Source: Actinomycetes bacterium
GTDB lineage: Bacteria > Actinomycetota > CADDZG01 > JAHWKV01
Assembly: GCA_029263035.1 (NCBI GenBank)
Contig: JAJCYF010000151.1
Coordinates: 1-8,819, forward strand
DNA: 8,819 nt
Direction: 5' to 3'
Shown in pieces: positions 1-6,713 of the stretch. The position numbers and the translations under genes were made by a program. Under the pieces are notes generated by a model. The model was not told the origin of the DNA, did no database searches, and saw only the letters and a list, made by a program, of their open reading frames with translations. The stretch's first letter is position 1. Each line of letters starts with the position of its first letter.

Positions 1-102
1 GTGGCCATAGCCATCGTCACCGTGATCCTGGTGCTGGGAGCGCTCCAGGCCCGCCGGTACGACCGTTGTATGCGCGACCTGGAATGCGCCGAAGTTCGGT
101 AA
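1..102 (+). CDS. C-terminal end of an unidentified membrane protein (partial)
   Basis: An open frame enters from the left edge and ends at TAA (100-102), giving 33 residues. It starts with a hydrophobic run (VAIAIVTVILVLGAL) that is long enough for one membrane helix. A basic and acidic tail follows (QARRYDRCMRDLECAEVR), as expected at the cytoplasmic end of a last transmembrane segment. The stop lies only 3 bases from the stop of the oppositely oriented gene at 106-1320, so the two genes converge with almost no spacer. The first codon is GTG, but no ribosome site can be seen because the upstream sequence is outside the window; a longer protein is more likely than a 33-residue one. No family can be assigned from this fragment. 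Confidence 0.5.
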   Translation: MAIAIVTVILVLGALQARRYDRCMRDLECAEVR

Positions 103-105
103 CGG

Positions 106-1320
106 TCAGCGCCGGGGCTTCCACCAGAGGGTCGCGGCCGCACCTACCGACGGCCACCGGGCAATCCAGACAAACGTACAGGCCTTGAACAACCCCCAGG
201 CCGCGGCGGTCCAGGCCAGGATCAGCCCTGCGGCCTGGGTTCCGGCCGGGGACGGACCCAGCAGACTCAGCAGGAGCAGAATCAGACCGATGTTGTAGGC
301 GGCCACCTGGGTGCGGGCTCCCTTTTCGAACGCCACCAGATGGAGCCTCCTCAACTCCCCGCCCACCGGCATTTCCATCGGCAGGAGGAACGACCACGCA
401 CCGAGGACCGCTTGCACCACCGACCCCCCGCCTAGCCCGACCAGCCACAGGGCGCGGGTGGCGGCGCCGTTTCCGAGACCGAGCGATCCCACCTGCAGCG
501 CCGCCACCACAAACAGCCACAGGACCGCCGCCAGCAAATGCAACGCCGACACCGGCACGGGAAATCGCCTGGGTCTTTGGCCAACGAGCAATGCGACAAG
601 TCCGAAGGGGATTAGCCCGGCAACAAAGCCCCCTCCGCCGGCCGCGGCAAGCAACGGCAGGTCCAGCGTCAGGCCCGTCACGATCGTCAGCAAACCGGTG
701 AATGTCACCCAGGGCGCCCAGGTCGATCCAACGTTTTCGGCTCGAACCCTGAGGACCGCCGGCAGAAGCGTAATTGCCGTGCCGGCAATTGTGAGGACCG
801 ACCAGCCGAGCAGGTTGAAGGCCATGTGCACCAGGTGGTGGGAGAGCCGGCTTTCGGCGTCGGAGAGAATTCCCAGCGCCAGCGTGGCGCCCGCCGAGCC
901 TCCGACCACGATGCTGATCCCCGCCAGGCGGTAGTAGGTTCGGGTGACCCGGAACCGGGTCCCCAGGCCCCGCCGCCATTGTGTGTCGGCAACCAGTCCG
1001 GACCATACCGTTCCCGTCAGGAATGCTGCAGCCCCCGCACCAACCACTGCTTCAGTCCCGGATAGCCGCCCGGCGGCGATCAAGGCGGCCCCCAGGTTCA
1101 GCAGACCCAACGAGCCCAGAATGTGACGCAGGCCGGGCGGAGGAGCCATCGCCAGGGTGCTCGAAAACTTGATCTGGCCGCCGGAAATGAGCTGGCTCGC
1201 CGACCCAAGTAGGAGCATGTGAACCGGCAGCCACCACCCCAGCCGAAGCTGGGGTGGAAGCAGGCAAGCAAGCAGAGCTCCGGCAAACCACAACCGCGCA
1301 GTCAGGTGGTGGGGCCTCAT
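106..1320 (-). CDS. Polytopic membrane protein, NnrS-like / multicopper-oxidase membrane module
   Basis: This 404-residue protein is almost entirely hydrophobic, with about 10-12 predicted membrane helices and short basic loops. Residues 31-58 (LPVHMLLLGSASQLISGG, then KFSSTL) and 160-190 (HHLVHMAFNLLGW, then GTAITLLPAVLR) resemble the membrane module that precedes the copper domains in actinobacterial multicopper oxidases and nitrite reductases. That module is NnrS-like and distantly recalls haem-copper oxidase subunit I. Possible metal or haem ligands are His34, His66, His161, His162, His165, His261 and His327. A histidine I recall in the family's Q-H-F motif is Lys51 here. The ATG at 1320 has no strong ribosome site. 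It lies 40 bases after the stop of the cupredoxin gene, so the two are probably co-transcribed. Here the membrane module and a cupredoxin are separate proteins rather than one chain. The role, perhaps electron transfer or copper/haem handling, is inferred from family resemblance and neighbours. Confidence 0.72.
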   Translation of the reverse strand: MRPHHLTARLWFAGALLACLLPPQLRLGWWLPVHMLLLGSASQLISGGQIKFSSTLAMAPPPGLRHILGSLGLLNLGAALIAAGRLSGTEAVVGAGAAAFLTGTVWSGLVADTQWRRGLGTRFRVTRTYYRLAGISIVVGGSAGATLALGILSDAESRLSHHLVHMAFNLLGWSVLTIAGTAITLLPAVLRVRAENVGSTWAPWVTFTGLLTIVTGLTLDLPLLAAAGGGGFVAGLIPFGLVALLVGQRPRRFPVPVSALHLLAAVLWLFVVAALQVGSLGLGNGAATRALWLVGLGGGSVVQAVLGAWSFLLPMEMPVGGELRRLHLVAFEKGARTQVAAYNIGLILLLLSLLGPSPAGTQAAGLILAWTAAAWGLFKACTFVWIARWPSVGAAATLWWKPRR

Positions 1321-1360
1321 GGACTCGCGGCTGGATTCGTGGAGCTCTGTCCGCTGCTGC

Positions 1361-1771
1361 CTAGGCCGAGACCTTCAAGGTCCCGAACATCTCGGGGTGG
1401 ATGTCGCACTGGAAGTACAGGTCCCCGACAGGCAGCGCCGGAATTTCATAGGTGATGTCCTTGCCCGGGTCGACAAAGTCACCACGGAACAGGGATTCGC
1501 CTCCCTTGGAGGAGTACACCGATAGGTTGTGCGGCTCCGCGTCCGGGTTCTTCAACTCAAGTGGGAACGGCCGGCCGGCGGCGGCCTCCAGCCGGTCTGC
1601 ATCAAACACATTCGTGGCACCCGGCTCGGCCACAATCAAAACCGCGTCATCCGAAGCGCTGGAGGATTCCCCGCTTTGCTTTGCAGAAGCAGACTCTCCG
1701 CTGCTTCCGTCTCCACCGCACCCGATAAGAAACACTGCCGTCAGGGCCGCCATCAACGCCGCCGTCCTCAT
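1361..1771 (-). CDS. Cupredoxin (type-1 copper) lipoprotein
   Basis: A small secreted blue-copper protein, 136 residues from the chosen ATG at 1771. This ATG sits 5 bases after GGAGG (1777-1781); an upstream GTG at 1777 would overlap that site and is rejected. The N-terminus is a lipoprotein signal with lipobox LIGC (Cys18), so the mature protein should be lipid-anchored outside the membrane. A Ser/Gly-rich linker (about residues 19-40) leads to a plastocyanin-like fold. The copper ligands are visible: His81 (in EPHNL), then Cys122, His125 and Met128 in F-Q-C-D-I-H-P-E-M, the classic His-Cys-His-Met type-1 site. Such proteins carry single electrons. A membrane protein related to multicopper oxidase modules lies directly downstream and ctaD is nearby, so it could shuttle electrons to or from either; the partner is inferred. 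Gene and fold are secure. Confidence 0.9.
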   Translation of the reverse strand: MRTAALMAALTAVFLIGCGGDGSSGESASAKQSGESSSASDDAVLIVAEPGATNVFDADRLEAAAGRPFPLELKNPDAEPHNLSVYSSKGGESLFRGDFVDPGKDITYEIPALPVGDLYFQCDIHPEMFGTLKVSA

Positions 1772-1860
1772 ATACACCTCCGCTCCGCCGGGAGCCCGAT
1801 GCGCCCGGTCAATGGCCCGGAGTGTAGCCGCAACGCGGGGTTTTATCTTCTAAGTTGCGG

Positions 1861-1902
1861 TTCAAGCGGTTTTCATCGTGAAAAATATCATTGGGGCTTG
1901 AA
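1861..1902. promoter_or_regulatory. Nested inverted repeats before the cupredoxin gene
   Basis: An outer perfect 7-bp repeat, TTCAAGC (1861-1867) and GCTTGAA (1896-1902), encloses an inner perfect palindrome, TTTTCA-TCG-TGAAAA (1870-1884). The outer right arm lies inside the last codons of the DUF2269-like gene, while the inner palindrome lies in the spacer about 100 bases before the cupredoxin start. The inner one has the size and AT-rich arms of a regulator operator. Alternatively the whole could fold as a weak hairpin that separates the two leftward genes; no long U-tract follows. The function is inferred. Confidence 0.4.
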
Positions 1903-2388
1903 GACCATCAGGAAGAGGATGGCCAGGATGCATCCGGCGGCTAGATAGTTCAGGAGGGCCGACGAAGGGTCGTCGAGCAGCCGGCGAAGTTCCTGTGTCT
2001 CCGCTCCGCTCTCCCCCGAGGCGCGCTGTGCCAGAAGGCGGGCCTTCTTCGGCCGCTGTCCGCCCACGATGCCGGCGACCATGGCCACCAGCAGAAGACC
2101 GAGCGCCCACGAGATCCAGGCATCTCCCAGCCGGCGCCCCTGCAGGTCCACCAGCCACAGACCGAACCCGAGGACCGAGATGGTGGCGACGGCAACGGTC
2201 ATTGCTCCAATCCGGCACAGCCTCAGGAGGAGCGCGATCTCGCCGGGAGCGGACCGCGCCCGGGCCTGCTGCCACCCTGCCGCAGCCAGGAACATGCCCG
2301 CGAACAGGACGAATCCCGAGACGATGTGGCCCAACAGGGCCCAGCTGCCCAAACCGGCCTCACTCAGCCGGGGACGGTTGCGACGCAA
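1888..2388 (-). CDS. Four-helix membrane protein, DUF2269-like
   Basis: A 166-residue membrane protein. Hydrophobic segments lie near residues 15-37 (with His21 in GHIVSGFVLFAG), 60-83, 92-110 and 143-163. The layout and phrases such as RLCRIG, WISWALGLLLV and the G-rich third helix resemble the DUF2269 family of predicted integral membrane proteins, whose function is not known. The loop between helices 3 and 4 is charged (QRPKKARLLAQRASGESG). The reading frame starts at TTG (2388), so it overlaps the end of the upstream regulator gene by 29 bases. Neither this TTG nor the TTG at 2352 has a good ribosome site, so translation is probably coupled to the regulator and the exact start is uncertain. 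Its place between a regulator and a cupredoxin suggests a role in the same redox or copper process, which is inference. Confidence 0.7.
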   Translation of the reverse strand: MRRNRPRLSEAGLGSWALLGHIVSGFVLFAGMFLAAAGWQQARARSAPGEIALLLRLCRIGAMTVAVATISVLGFGLWLVDLQGRRLGDAWISWALGLLLVAMVAGIVGGQRPKKARLLAQRASGESGAETQELRRLLDDPSSALLNYLAAGCILAILFLMVFKPQ

Positions 2389-3061
2389 GGCGGGCGACGC
2401 ACAGGTTGGGCGTCACGAAGGGCAGCAGGACGGTTGCCTCGGTATCGGACTTCACGTCCGCCAGGGCCCCTTTCAGGATCCCGAGGTGCAAGGAACAGAC
2501 CGTCTGCGGATACCTGGATGCGATGTCCCGGAAGGGACAGTTGTGCAGGAGCAGATCGACGCCGTCTTCGGTCGGGGTCAGCTCCGGCTCGAAACCCAGG
2601 CGGTCCATCATGCGCCTGACCATTTCTGAAGCAGCCTGCAGATCCACCGGATCCCCGGGGTGAGGCCGAAACTGCGCCGAAAGGTACCCTCCCCAGCTCC
2701 GGCCCGCCAGCTCGGCCCCCACCTCGGGGTCGGGGAGGCCGGCGTTGATGAACCCGGCGAGCATGGTCGCGAGCAGCTTGTAGTTGCGGGCGCCGTGCCC
2801 CATGTCCTCGGCCTCGGGGCCGGGCTTGAACAGCACCCTGGGACGGCCCCGCGTGGTGCGGGCCTCGACCTCGGGCGCCACCAGGCCCACCAGCTCCAGC
2901 CGCCGCAGATGGGAGCGGACGGTGTTCTGGTGCAGGCCGACGGCATCGGCCATCGCGGGAATATCGAGCGGGTCGTCCGACTCCACGATGAGGTTGAACA
3001 GCCGGAGCCGGGCCGGGTCGGAGAGCGCCTTGTGAGCCTCGGCCCCTTCCTTTACACGCAT
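2360..3061 (-). CDS. Winged-helix regulator, COG2345/SufR-like, with three C-terminal cysteines
   Basis: A 233-residue DNA-binding regulator. Residues 8-80 form an ArsR-type winged helix: ALSDPARLRLFNLI, then the recognition helix near LHQNTVRSHLRRLELVGLV, and the wing TRGRPRVLFKP. The C-terminal half carries HNCPFRDIA (Cys175), QTVCSLHLGIL (Cys189) and TPNLCVARL (Cys221). This Cys pattern is that of the COG2345 family, which includes the iron-sulphur repressor SufR, so an Fe-S cluster or another redox/metal sensor is likely; the exact ligand is not shown. The ATG at 3061 has GGGAG 7 bases upstream. The gene leads a leftward set (DUF2269-like, cupredoxin, membrane module) and is divergent from ctaD with 126 bases between. 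That position suggests it controls one or both sides. No suf genes are present in the window, so the symbol sufR is not used. Confidence 0.85.
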   Translation of the reverse strand: MRVKEGAEAHKALSDPARLRLFNLIVESDDPLDIPAMADAVGLHQNTVRSHLRRLELVGLVAPEVEARTTRGRPRVLFKPGPEAEDMGHGARNYKLLATMLAGFINAGLPDPEVGAELAGRSWGGYLSAQFRPHPGDPVDLQAASEMVRRMMDRLGFEPELTPTEDGVDLLLHNCPFRDIASRYPQTVCSLHLGILKGALADVKSDTEATVLLPFVTPNLCVARLASQPSPAE

Positions 3062-3187
3062 TTTCAGGCTCCCGCCGGTGGAGTTGTTTCCAGAACGGTA
3101 CTCGATTTATGAACCCGTTTGCCTTTTTTAACGACTTGGATACCATGATGCCAGTTTTGTGGTGAAAAACAAGGGAAAGGCCCTGAA
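3062..3187. promoter_or_regulatory. Divergent regulator/ctaD intergenic region
   Basis: This 126-base spacer must hold promoters for both directions and is more AT-rich than the genes around it. I see no convincing -35/-10 pair. The best rightward candidate is TACCAT (3141-3146) with a weak TTTGCC 17 bases before. Possible operators are AACGG and CCGTT in inverted orientation (from about 3094 to 3119) and TTTTGTGGTGAAAA (3155-3168). The latter shares the TTTT and TGAAAA edges of the palindrome at 1870-1884, as would be expected if one regulator bound both, but the match is loose. Confidence 0.3.
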
Positions 3188-5068
3188 TTGACAACCGTTG
3201 CCTCAACTCCCCGCCTGCTCCGCCGGCCCACTGCCAAGACGGGGATCTGGAGCTGGTTCACGACCGTCGACCACAAACGGATCGGGATCCTCTACGGGTA
3301 CACGGCCTTCGCGTTTTTCATCCTCGGCGGCCTGGAGGCCCTTGTGATCCGCACCCAGCTCGCCCGGCCGGAGAACCAGGTGGTGGACGCGGACACCTAC
3401 AACCAGCTGTTCACCACCCACGGCCTGACGATGATCTTCCTGGTGGTGATGCCCCTGGGTTCCGCGTTCATGAACTACCTTATTCCGCTGATGATCGGCG
3501 CCCGGGACGTGGCCTTTCCCCGGCTGAATGCCCTCAGCTACTGGGTCTACGTGCTGGGAGGACTGTTCATCTATTCCAGCTGGGCCCTGGGCGGCGCCCC
3601 GGACGGAGGTTGGTTCGGTTACGCCCCTCTGACCACCGCCGGCGGGTTCCTCCCCGGGCCCAACCGGCTCGACTTCTACGCCCTGGGGCTGCAGATACTC
3701 GGCGTGGCATCGCTGGTGGGTGCGATCAACCTCATAGTCACCGTCCTCAACATGCGTGCACCCGGGATGAAGCTCATGCGCATGCCCATGTTCGTGTGGA
3801 TGACTCTGGTGACCAACTTCCTGCTGATGTTCGCCATGCCGATCATCGCCGTGGCCCTGTTCCTGATGACCTTCGATCGAACCTTCGGGGCCCTGTTCTT
3901 CAATGCCGCTTCCGGCGGCGACCCGATCTTGTGGCAGCACCTGTTCTGGCTGTTCGGGCACCCGGAGGTCTACATCATGATCCTGCCGGCGATGGGGATC
4001 GTGTCGGAGATCATCCCGGTCTTCGCCCGCAAACCCCTCTTCGGCTACAGCTTCATGGTGTTCTCGGGGATCGCCATCGGCCTGATGGGCTGGGGGGTGT
4101 GGGCCCACCACATGTTCACCGCGGGCCTGGGCCCCGCCGCCAACGCGGCGTTTGCGGTCTCCACCATGTCGATCGCCATTCCCACCGGGGTCAAGATCTT
4201 CAACTGGATGGCAACGATGGCCGGCGGCAAGCTGCAGTTCAAGACGCCGATGCTGTTCTGCATCGGGTTCATCGCCATGTTCACCATCGGCGGCCTGTCC
4301 GGCGTTACCCACTCGGTGGTGCCGCACGACGCCCAGCAGCAGGACACCTACTACATCGTCGCCCACTTCCACTACGTGCTATTCGGCGGATCGGTCTTCG
4401 CCCTGTTCGGCGGGCTCTACTACTGGTTTCCCAAGATGACCGGACGGATGATGGACGAGCGCCTCGGCAAGATCCATTTCTGGATGATGATGATTGGTTT
4501 CAACGCCACCTTCGGCCCGATGCACATCCTGGGACTGAAGGGTATGCCCCGCCGCTACTACACCTACCAGGAGGGGCTCGGCTGGGAGATGTGGAACCTC
4601 GTGGCGACGGTGGGGGCCTTTACCATCGCCGCCTCCACGCTGGTGTTCATGGTCAACTGGGTCAAGAGCAAGCGCCGCGGCGAGATTGCCCTGGCCGACC
4701 CGTGGGACGGCCGTACCCTGGAGTGGACCATCCCCTCACCTCCGCCCGAGTACAACTTCCGGCAGGTCCCCCTGGTAACCAGACTCGACGACTTTTGGAA
4801 TCGCAAGTACACCGAGGACCGAAAGGGCCGGCCGGTGCGCGTCCCGGTCGGCGGGGCCGACGAGCAGGCCGAGGAGACCCCCGTAAAAATCCATATGCCC
4901 TCCCCATCGATCTATCCCCTCGTAGCGGCCTTGGGCATGCCGCTCATGGGTTACGCGGTGATCCTCAAGTCCTGGCCGGGATTCGGGCTGGGCGTGGTCG
5001 TCTGCCTCGCCGGGTTCTACGGATGGGTTCTCGAGCCTGCCTCGGAGGAGCCCGGACACTCAACTTAA
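3188..5068 (+). CDS. ctaD: Cytochrome c oxidase subunit I (aa3 type) with C-terminal two-helix extension
   Basis: Catalytic subunit of the terminal oxidase, which reduces O2 to water and pumps protons. The 626 residues hold the 12-helix core. Low-spin haem ligands are His78 (TTHGLTM) and His395, and the high-spin haem ligand is His393 (VAHFHYVLFGG). CuB ligands are His258 (GHPEVY), His307 and His308 (WAHHMF). D-channel residues are Asn96, Asp107 (GARDVAFPR) and Glu260; the K-channel residue is Lys336 (PTGVKIF), and Tyr262 is the cross-linked tyrosine. These define a family A1 oxidase. After a soluble linker (about 495-570), residues 575-615 form two more helices ending in YGWVLEPASEE, resembling a fused subunit IV (CtaF-like) segment. 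The start is TTG at 3188, with AAAGG 7 bases upstream. Gln385 precedes Asp386 where many homologues have His-Asp (Mg/Mn site). No CuA subunit (ctaC) or ctaE is adjacent, so partners must be encoded elsewhere. Confidence 0.96.
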   Translation: MTTVASTPRLLRRPTAKTGIWSWFTTVDHKRIGILYGYTAFAFFILGGLEALVIRTQLARPENQVVDADTYNQLFTTHGLTMIFLVVMPLGSAFMNYLIPLMIGARDVAFPRLNALSYWVYVLGGLFIYSSWALGGAPDGGWFGYAPLTTAGGFLPGPNRLDFYALGLQILGVASLVGAINLIVTVLNMRAPGMKLMRMPMFVWMTLVTNFLLMFAMPIIAVALFLMTFDRTFGALFFNAASGGDPILWQHLFWLFGHPEVYIMILPAMGIVSEIIPVFARKPLFGYSFMVFSGIAIGLMGWGVWAHHMFTAGLGPAANAAFAVSTMSIAIPTGVKIFNWMATMAGGKLQFKTPMLFCIGFIAMFTIGGLSGVTHSVVPHDAQQQDTYYIVAHFHYVLFGGSVFALFGGLYYWFPKMTGRMMDERLGKIHFWMMMIGFNATFGPMHILGLKGMPRRYYTYQEGLGWEMWNLVATVGAFTIAASTLVFMVNWVKSKRRGEIALADPWDGRTLEWTIPSPPPEYNFRQVPLVTRLDDFWNRKYTEDRKGRPVRVPVGGADEQAEETPVKIHMPSPSIYPLVAALGMPLMGYAVILKSWPGFGLGVVVCLAGFYGWVLEPASEEPGHST

Positions 5069-5092
5069 CCTCCCGGTGAATCTGCTTAATGT
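5065..5092 (+). promoter_or_regulatory. Candidate promoter of the KaiC-like/XRE/cupin gene
   Basis: TTAACC (5065-5070) and TAATGT (5087-5092), spaced by 16 bases, resemble a sigma-70 type -35/-10 pair at four of six positions each. The -35 overlaps the stop codon of ctaD. The predicted start point, near 5099, leaves a short leader before the AGGAGG at 5113-5118. The -10 box overlaps the left arm of the inverted repeat at 5084-5112. This is a consensus match only. Confidence 0.4.
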
Positions 5093-5112
5093 TACGCTCG
5101 CAGCCATTAAGC
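5084..5112. promoter_or_regulatory. Perfect inverted repeat, candidate operator before the XRE-domain gene
   Basis: GCTTAATG (5084-5091) and CATTAAGC (5105-5112) are exact inverted copies. Their centres are 21 bases apart, two helical turns, as two subunits of a dimeric helix-turn-helix protein would need. The left arm overlaps a possible -10 box and the right arm touches the ribosome site AGGAGG. The gene that follows encodes an XRE-type DNA-binding domain, so autoregulation is a reasonable inference. There is no T-tract, so a terminator for ctaD is less likely. Confidence 0.5.
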
Positions 5113-5122
5113 AGGAGGGGCT

Positions 5123-6346
5123 TTGGAACTTACGACGGGCATCGGGGAGATCGATGAGCTGATCGGCGGGCTTCAGGTCGGCGACAACGTGGTGTGGCGG
5201 GTCCTCCGCCCGGTCGAGCAGGCGATTATCCGATCATTCGTCACCTCGGGCACCTCTGCCGGCCTGGTCTACATCACCTTCACCGAACCCGCCGCCGAAG
5301 TCCTTGCCCGCTACCGTTCGGACTGGCGCAACCGGGACGTGCTTCTCCTCGACTGCTTCCCGGAGCGGTCGGGCGCAAAACGGCCCGCCGGCAGGGGCAG
5401 GCACCGCATTGTGATGGTCGAGCACCCGAGGGATCCGGCCCGGGTGGTCGAGGCACTGAAAAACGCCGAGGGGACCTTTGGGCCGGGCACCGCGTACCTG
5501 TTCGACAACCTGACGACAATGCAGGATCTATGGGGACCCGAGGCCGCACTCGACCTGTTCCTGGAGCATTGCCCCCGGCTGTACGAGCTGCAGACCGTTG
5601 CCTACTGGTTCCTGCGCAAGGAGGCGCACGACGCTTCGTTCCTGGCCCGCCTGCAACGCACGACGCAGGTGGTGCTGGACACCATCCCCTCGAACGGGCA
5701 CCACCAACTTAGAGTGGCCAAGGCTGCCGGGCGAACCGATGCCGTTGGGCGAGGCGTGGATTTTGAGCTGGGCGAGAGCGGCATCGCCATCCTGCGCACG
5801 GACACCCAGGAGCCGGTGCGCACCGGGGAATCCCTCAAGGCGAAGCGGCTGGCCAAGGGCATCTCCCAGGCAGAGGTGGCCCGCCGGATCGGGGTCACTC
5901 CGAGTGCCCTGTCCCAGGCCGAGGCCGGCCTGAGAGGTCTGTCGGCACAGACCCTGGCCTCGGCGTACTCGGTTCTGGAACCGGAGCAGACGGCGACCCC
6001 GCTCCCCTACACCGTCGCCCGCCGCAGAGCCCGGCGGTCTCGCAAGCTGGCTGCCGGTCTGCGGGCCGAGGATGTGCTGGAGGACGTATCGCGAATGTCG
6101 GTCCACATCCTCGAGTTCGCCGCAGGGTCCTCCGGACGGCGCCCTCCGTTCGTGACCAAACAAAAGGAGGTGGTTGTGGTTATGTCCGGAGTGCTGGAGC
6201 TTCAGATCGGGGCGGCGAGGGAGGTGCTGCAGGCCGGCGATGCGATTGTGCTGCGGGACGAACCGGTTACGTCCTGGTCCAGCCCCGGTTCCGTCGCAAC
6301 GCGGGTCCTCTGGTGCATTCTGCCGCCGGCCGAACGGCCGGCGTAG
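5123..6346 (+). CDS. Three-domain regulator: degenerate RecA/KaiC-like + XRE HTH + cupin
   Basis: A 407-residue protein with three parts. Residues 1-225 resemble RecA/KaiC/RAD55-type domains: TTGIGEIDELIGGL at the start, FTEPAAEVL, and a Walker-B-like strand AYLFDNLT (Asp128). The P-loop that should follow GGL is replaced by QVGDNVVWRVLRPVEQ, with no GxxxxGK[ST], so ATP binding is probably lost. Residues 235-287 are an XRE helix-turn-helix (SLKAKRLAKGISQAEVARRIGVTPSALSQAEAG). A basic linker (RRRARRSRK, 300-308) leads to a cupin at 323-402. That cupin keeps Glu349 and Gly356 but has no HxH metal ligands, so it probably binds a small molecule without metal. The start is TTG at 5123, 4 bases after AGGAGG. 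XRE-cupin regulators are common; the KaiC-like fusion is not one I know well. It lies 54 bases downstream of ctaD, but regulation of ctaD is only a guess. Confidence 0.8.
   Translation: MELTTGIGEIDELIGGLQVGDNVVWRVLRPVEQAIIRSFVTSGTSAGLVYITFTEPAAEVLARYRSDWRNRDVLLLDCFPERSGAKRPAGRGRHRIVMVEHPRDPARVVEALKNAEGTFGPGTAYLFDNLTTMQDLWGPEAALDLFLEHCPRLYELQTVAYWFLRKEAHDASFLARLQRTTQVVLDTIPSNGHHQLRVAKAAGRTDAVGRGVDFELGESGIAILRTDTQEPVRTGESLKAKRLAKGISQAEVARRIGVTPSALSQAEAGLRGLSAQTLASAYSVLEPEQTATPLPYTVARRRARRSRKLAAGLRAEDVLEDVSRMSVHILEFAAGSSGRRPPFVTKQKEVVVVMSGVLELQIGAAREVLQAGDAIVLRDEPVTSWSSPGSVATRVLWCILPPAERPA
6324..6343. terminator. GC-rich hairpin at the convergent gene/tRNA junction
   Basis: CGCCGGCCG (6324-6332) and CGGCCGGCG (6335-6343) are perfect 9-bp inverted arms around AA. 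The hairpin sits in the last codons of the XRE-cupin gene, directly before its TAG (6344-6346), and 7 bases past the 3' end of the minus-strand tRNA. It could therefore stop transcription from both sides or protect the tRNA trailer end. No U-tract follows on either strand, so it is not a classical intrinsic terminator. Confidence 0.45.
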
Positions 6347-6349
6347 CGG

Positions 6350-6680
<331 letters not shown>

Positions 6681-6689
6681 TGCCGGCTA

Positions 6690-6695
6690 ATAGTA
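6690..6695 (-). promoter_or_regulatory. Possible -10 box for the intron-containing tRNA
   Basis: On the minus strand TACTAT (6695-6690) matches TATAAT at four of six positions and lies 9 bases before the tRNA 5' end. No -35 box is recognisable at 16-18 bases upstream, where the sequence is the end of the CAP gene. Transcription from the CAP gene's promoter is an alternative, because the spacer is only 33 bases. Confidence 0.3.
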
Positions 6696-6713
6696 CTTGG
6701 AATGCCGGAGACG

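Noticed and set aside
17..1006. Minus-strand open frame of 329 codons over the membrane protein gene
   Set aside because: Gly/Arg/Pro-rich with no membrane helices; the 404-codon frame gives a coherent polytopic protein with recognisable motifs.
1769..1777. GTG at 1777 as the start of the cupredoxin gene
   Set aside because: It overlaps the GGAGG ribosome site; the ATG at 1771 has correct spacing.
2364..3206. Minus-strand 280-codon frame over the regulator
   Set aside because: It lacks the winged-helix and Cys motifs seen in the 233-codon frame and runs through the divergent promoter region.
3203..4372. Long minus-strand open frame of 389 codons opposite ctaD
   Set aside because: Its product is rich in His, Gly, Asp and Glu with no domain, the typical antisense shadow of a GC-rich gene; the plus-strand frame is an unmistakable oxidase.
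3610..5079. Plus-strand open frame of 489 codons overlapping ctaD in another frame
   Set aside because: The product is Arg/Pro/His-rich low-complexity sequence; it exists because GC-rich third positions of ctaD remove stops.
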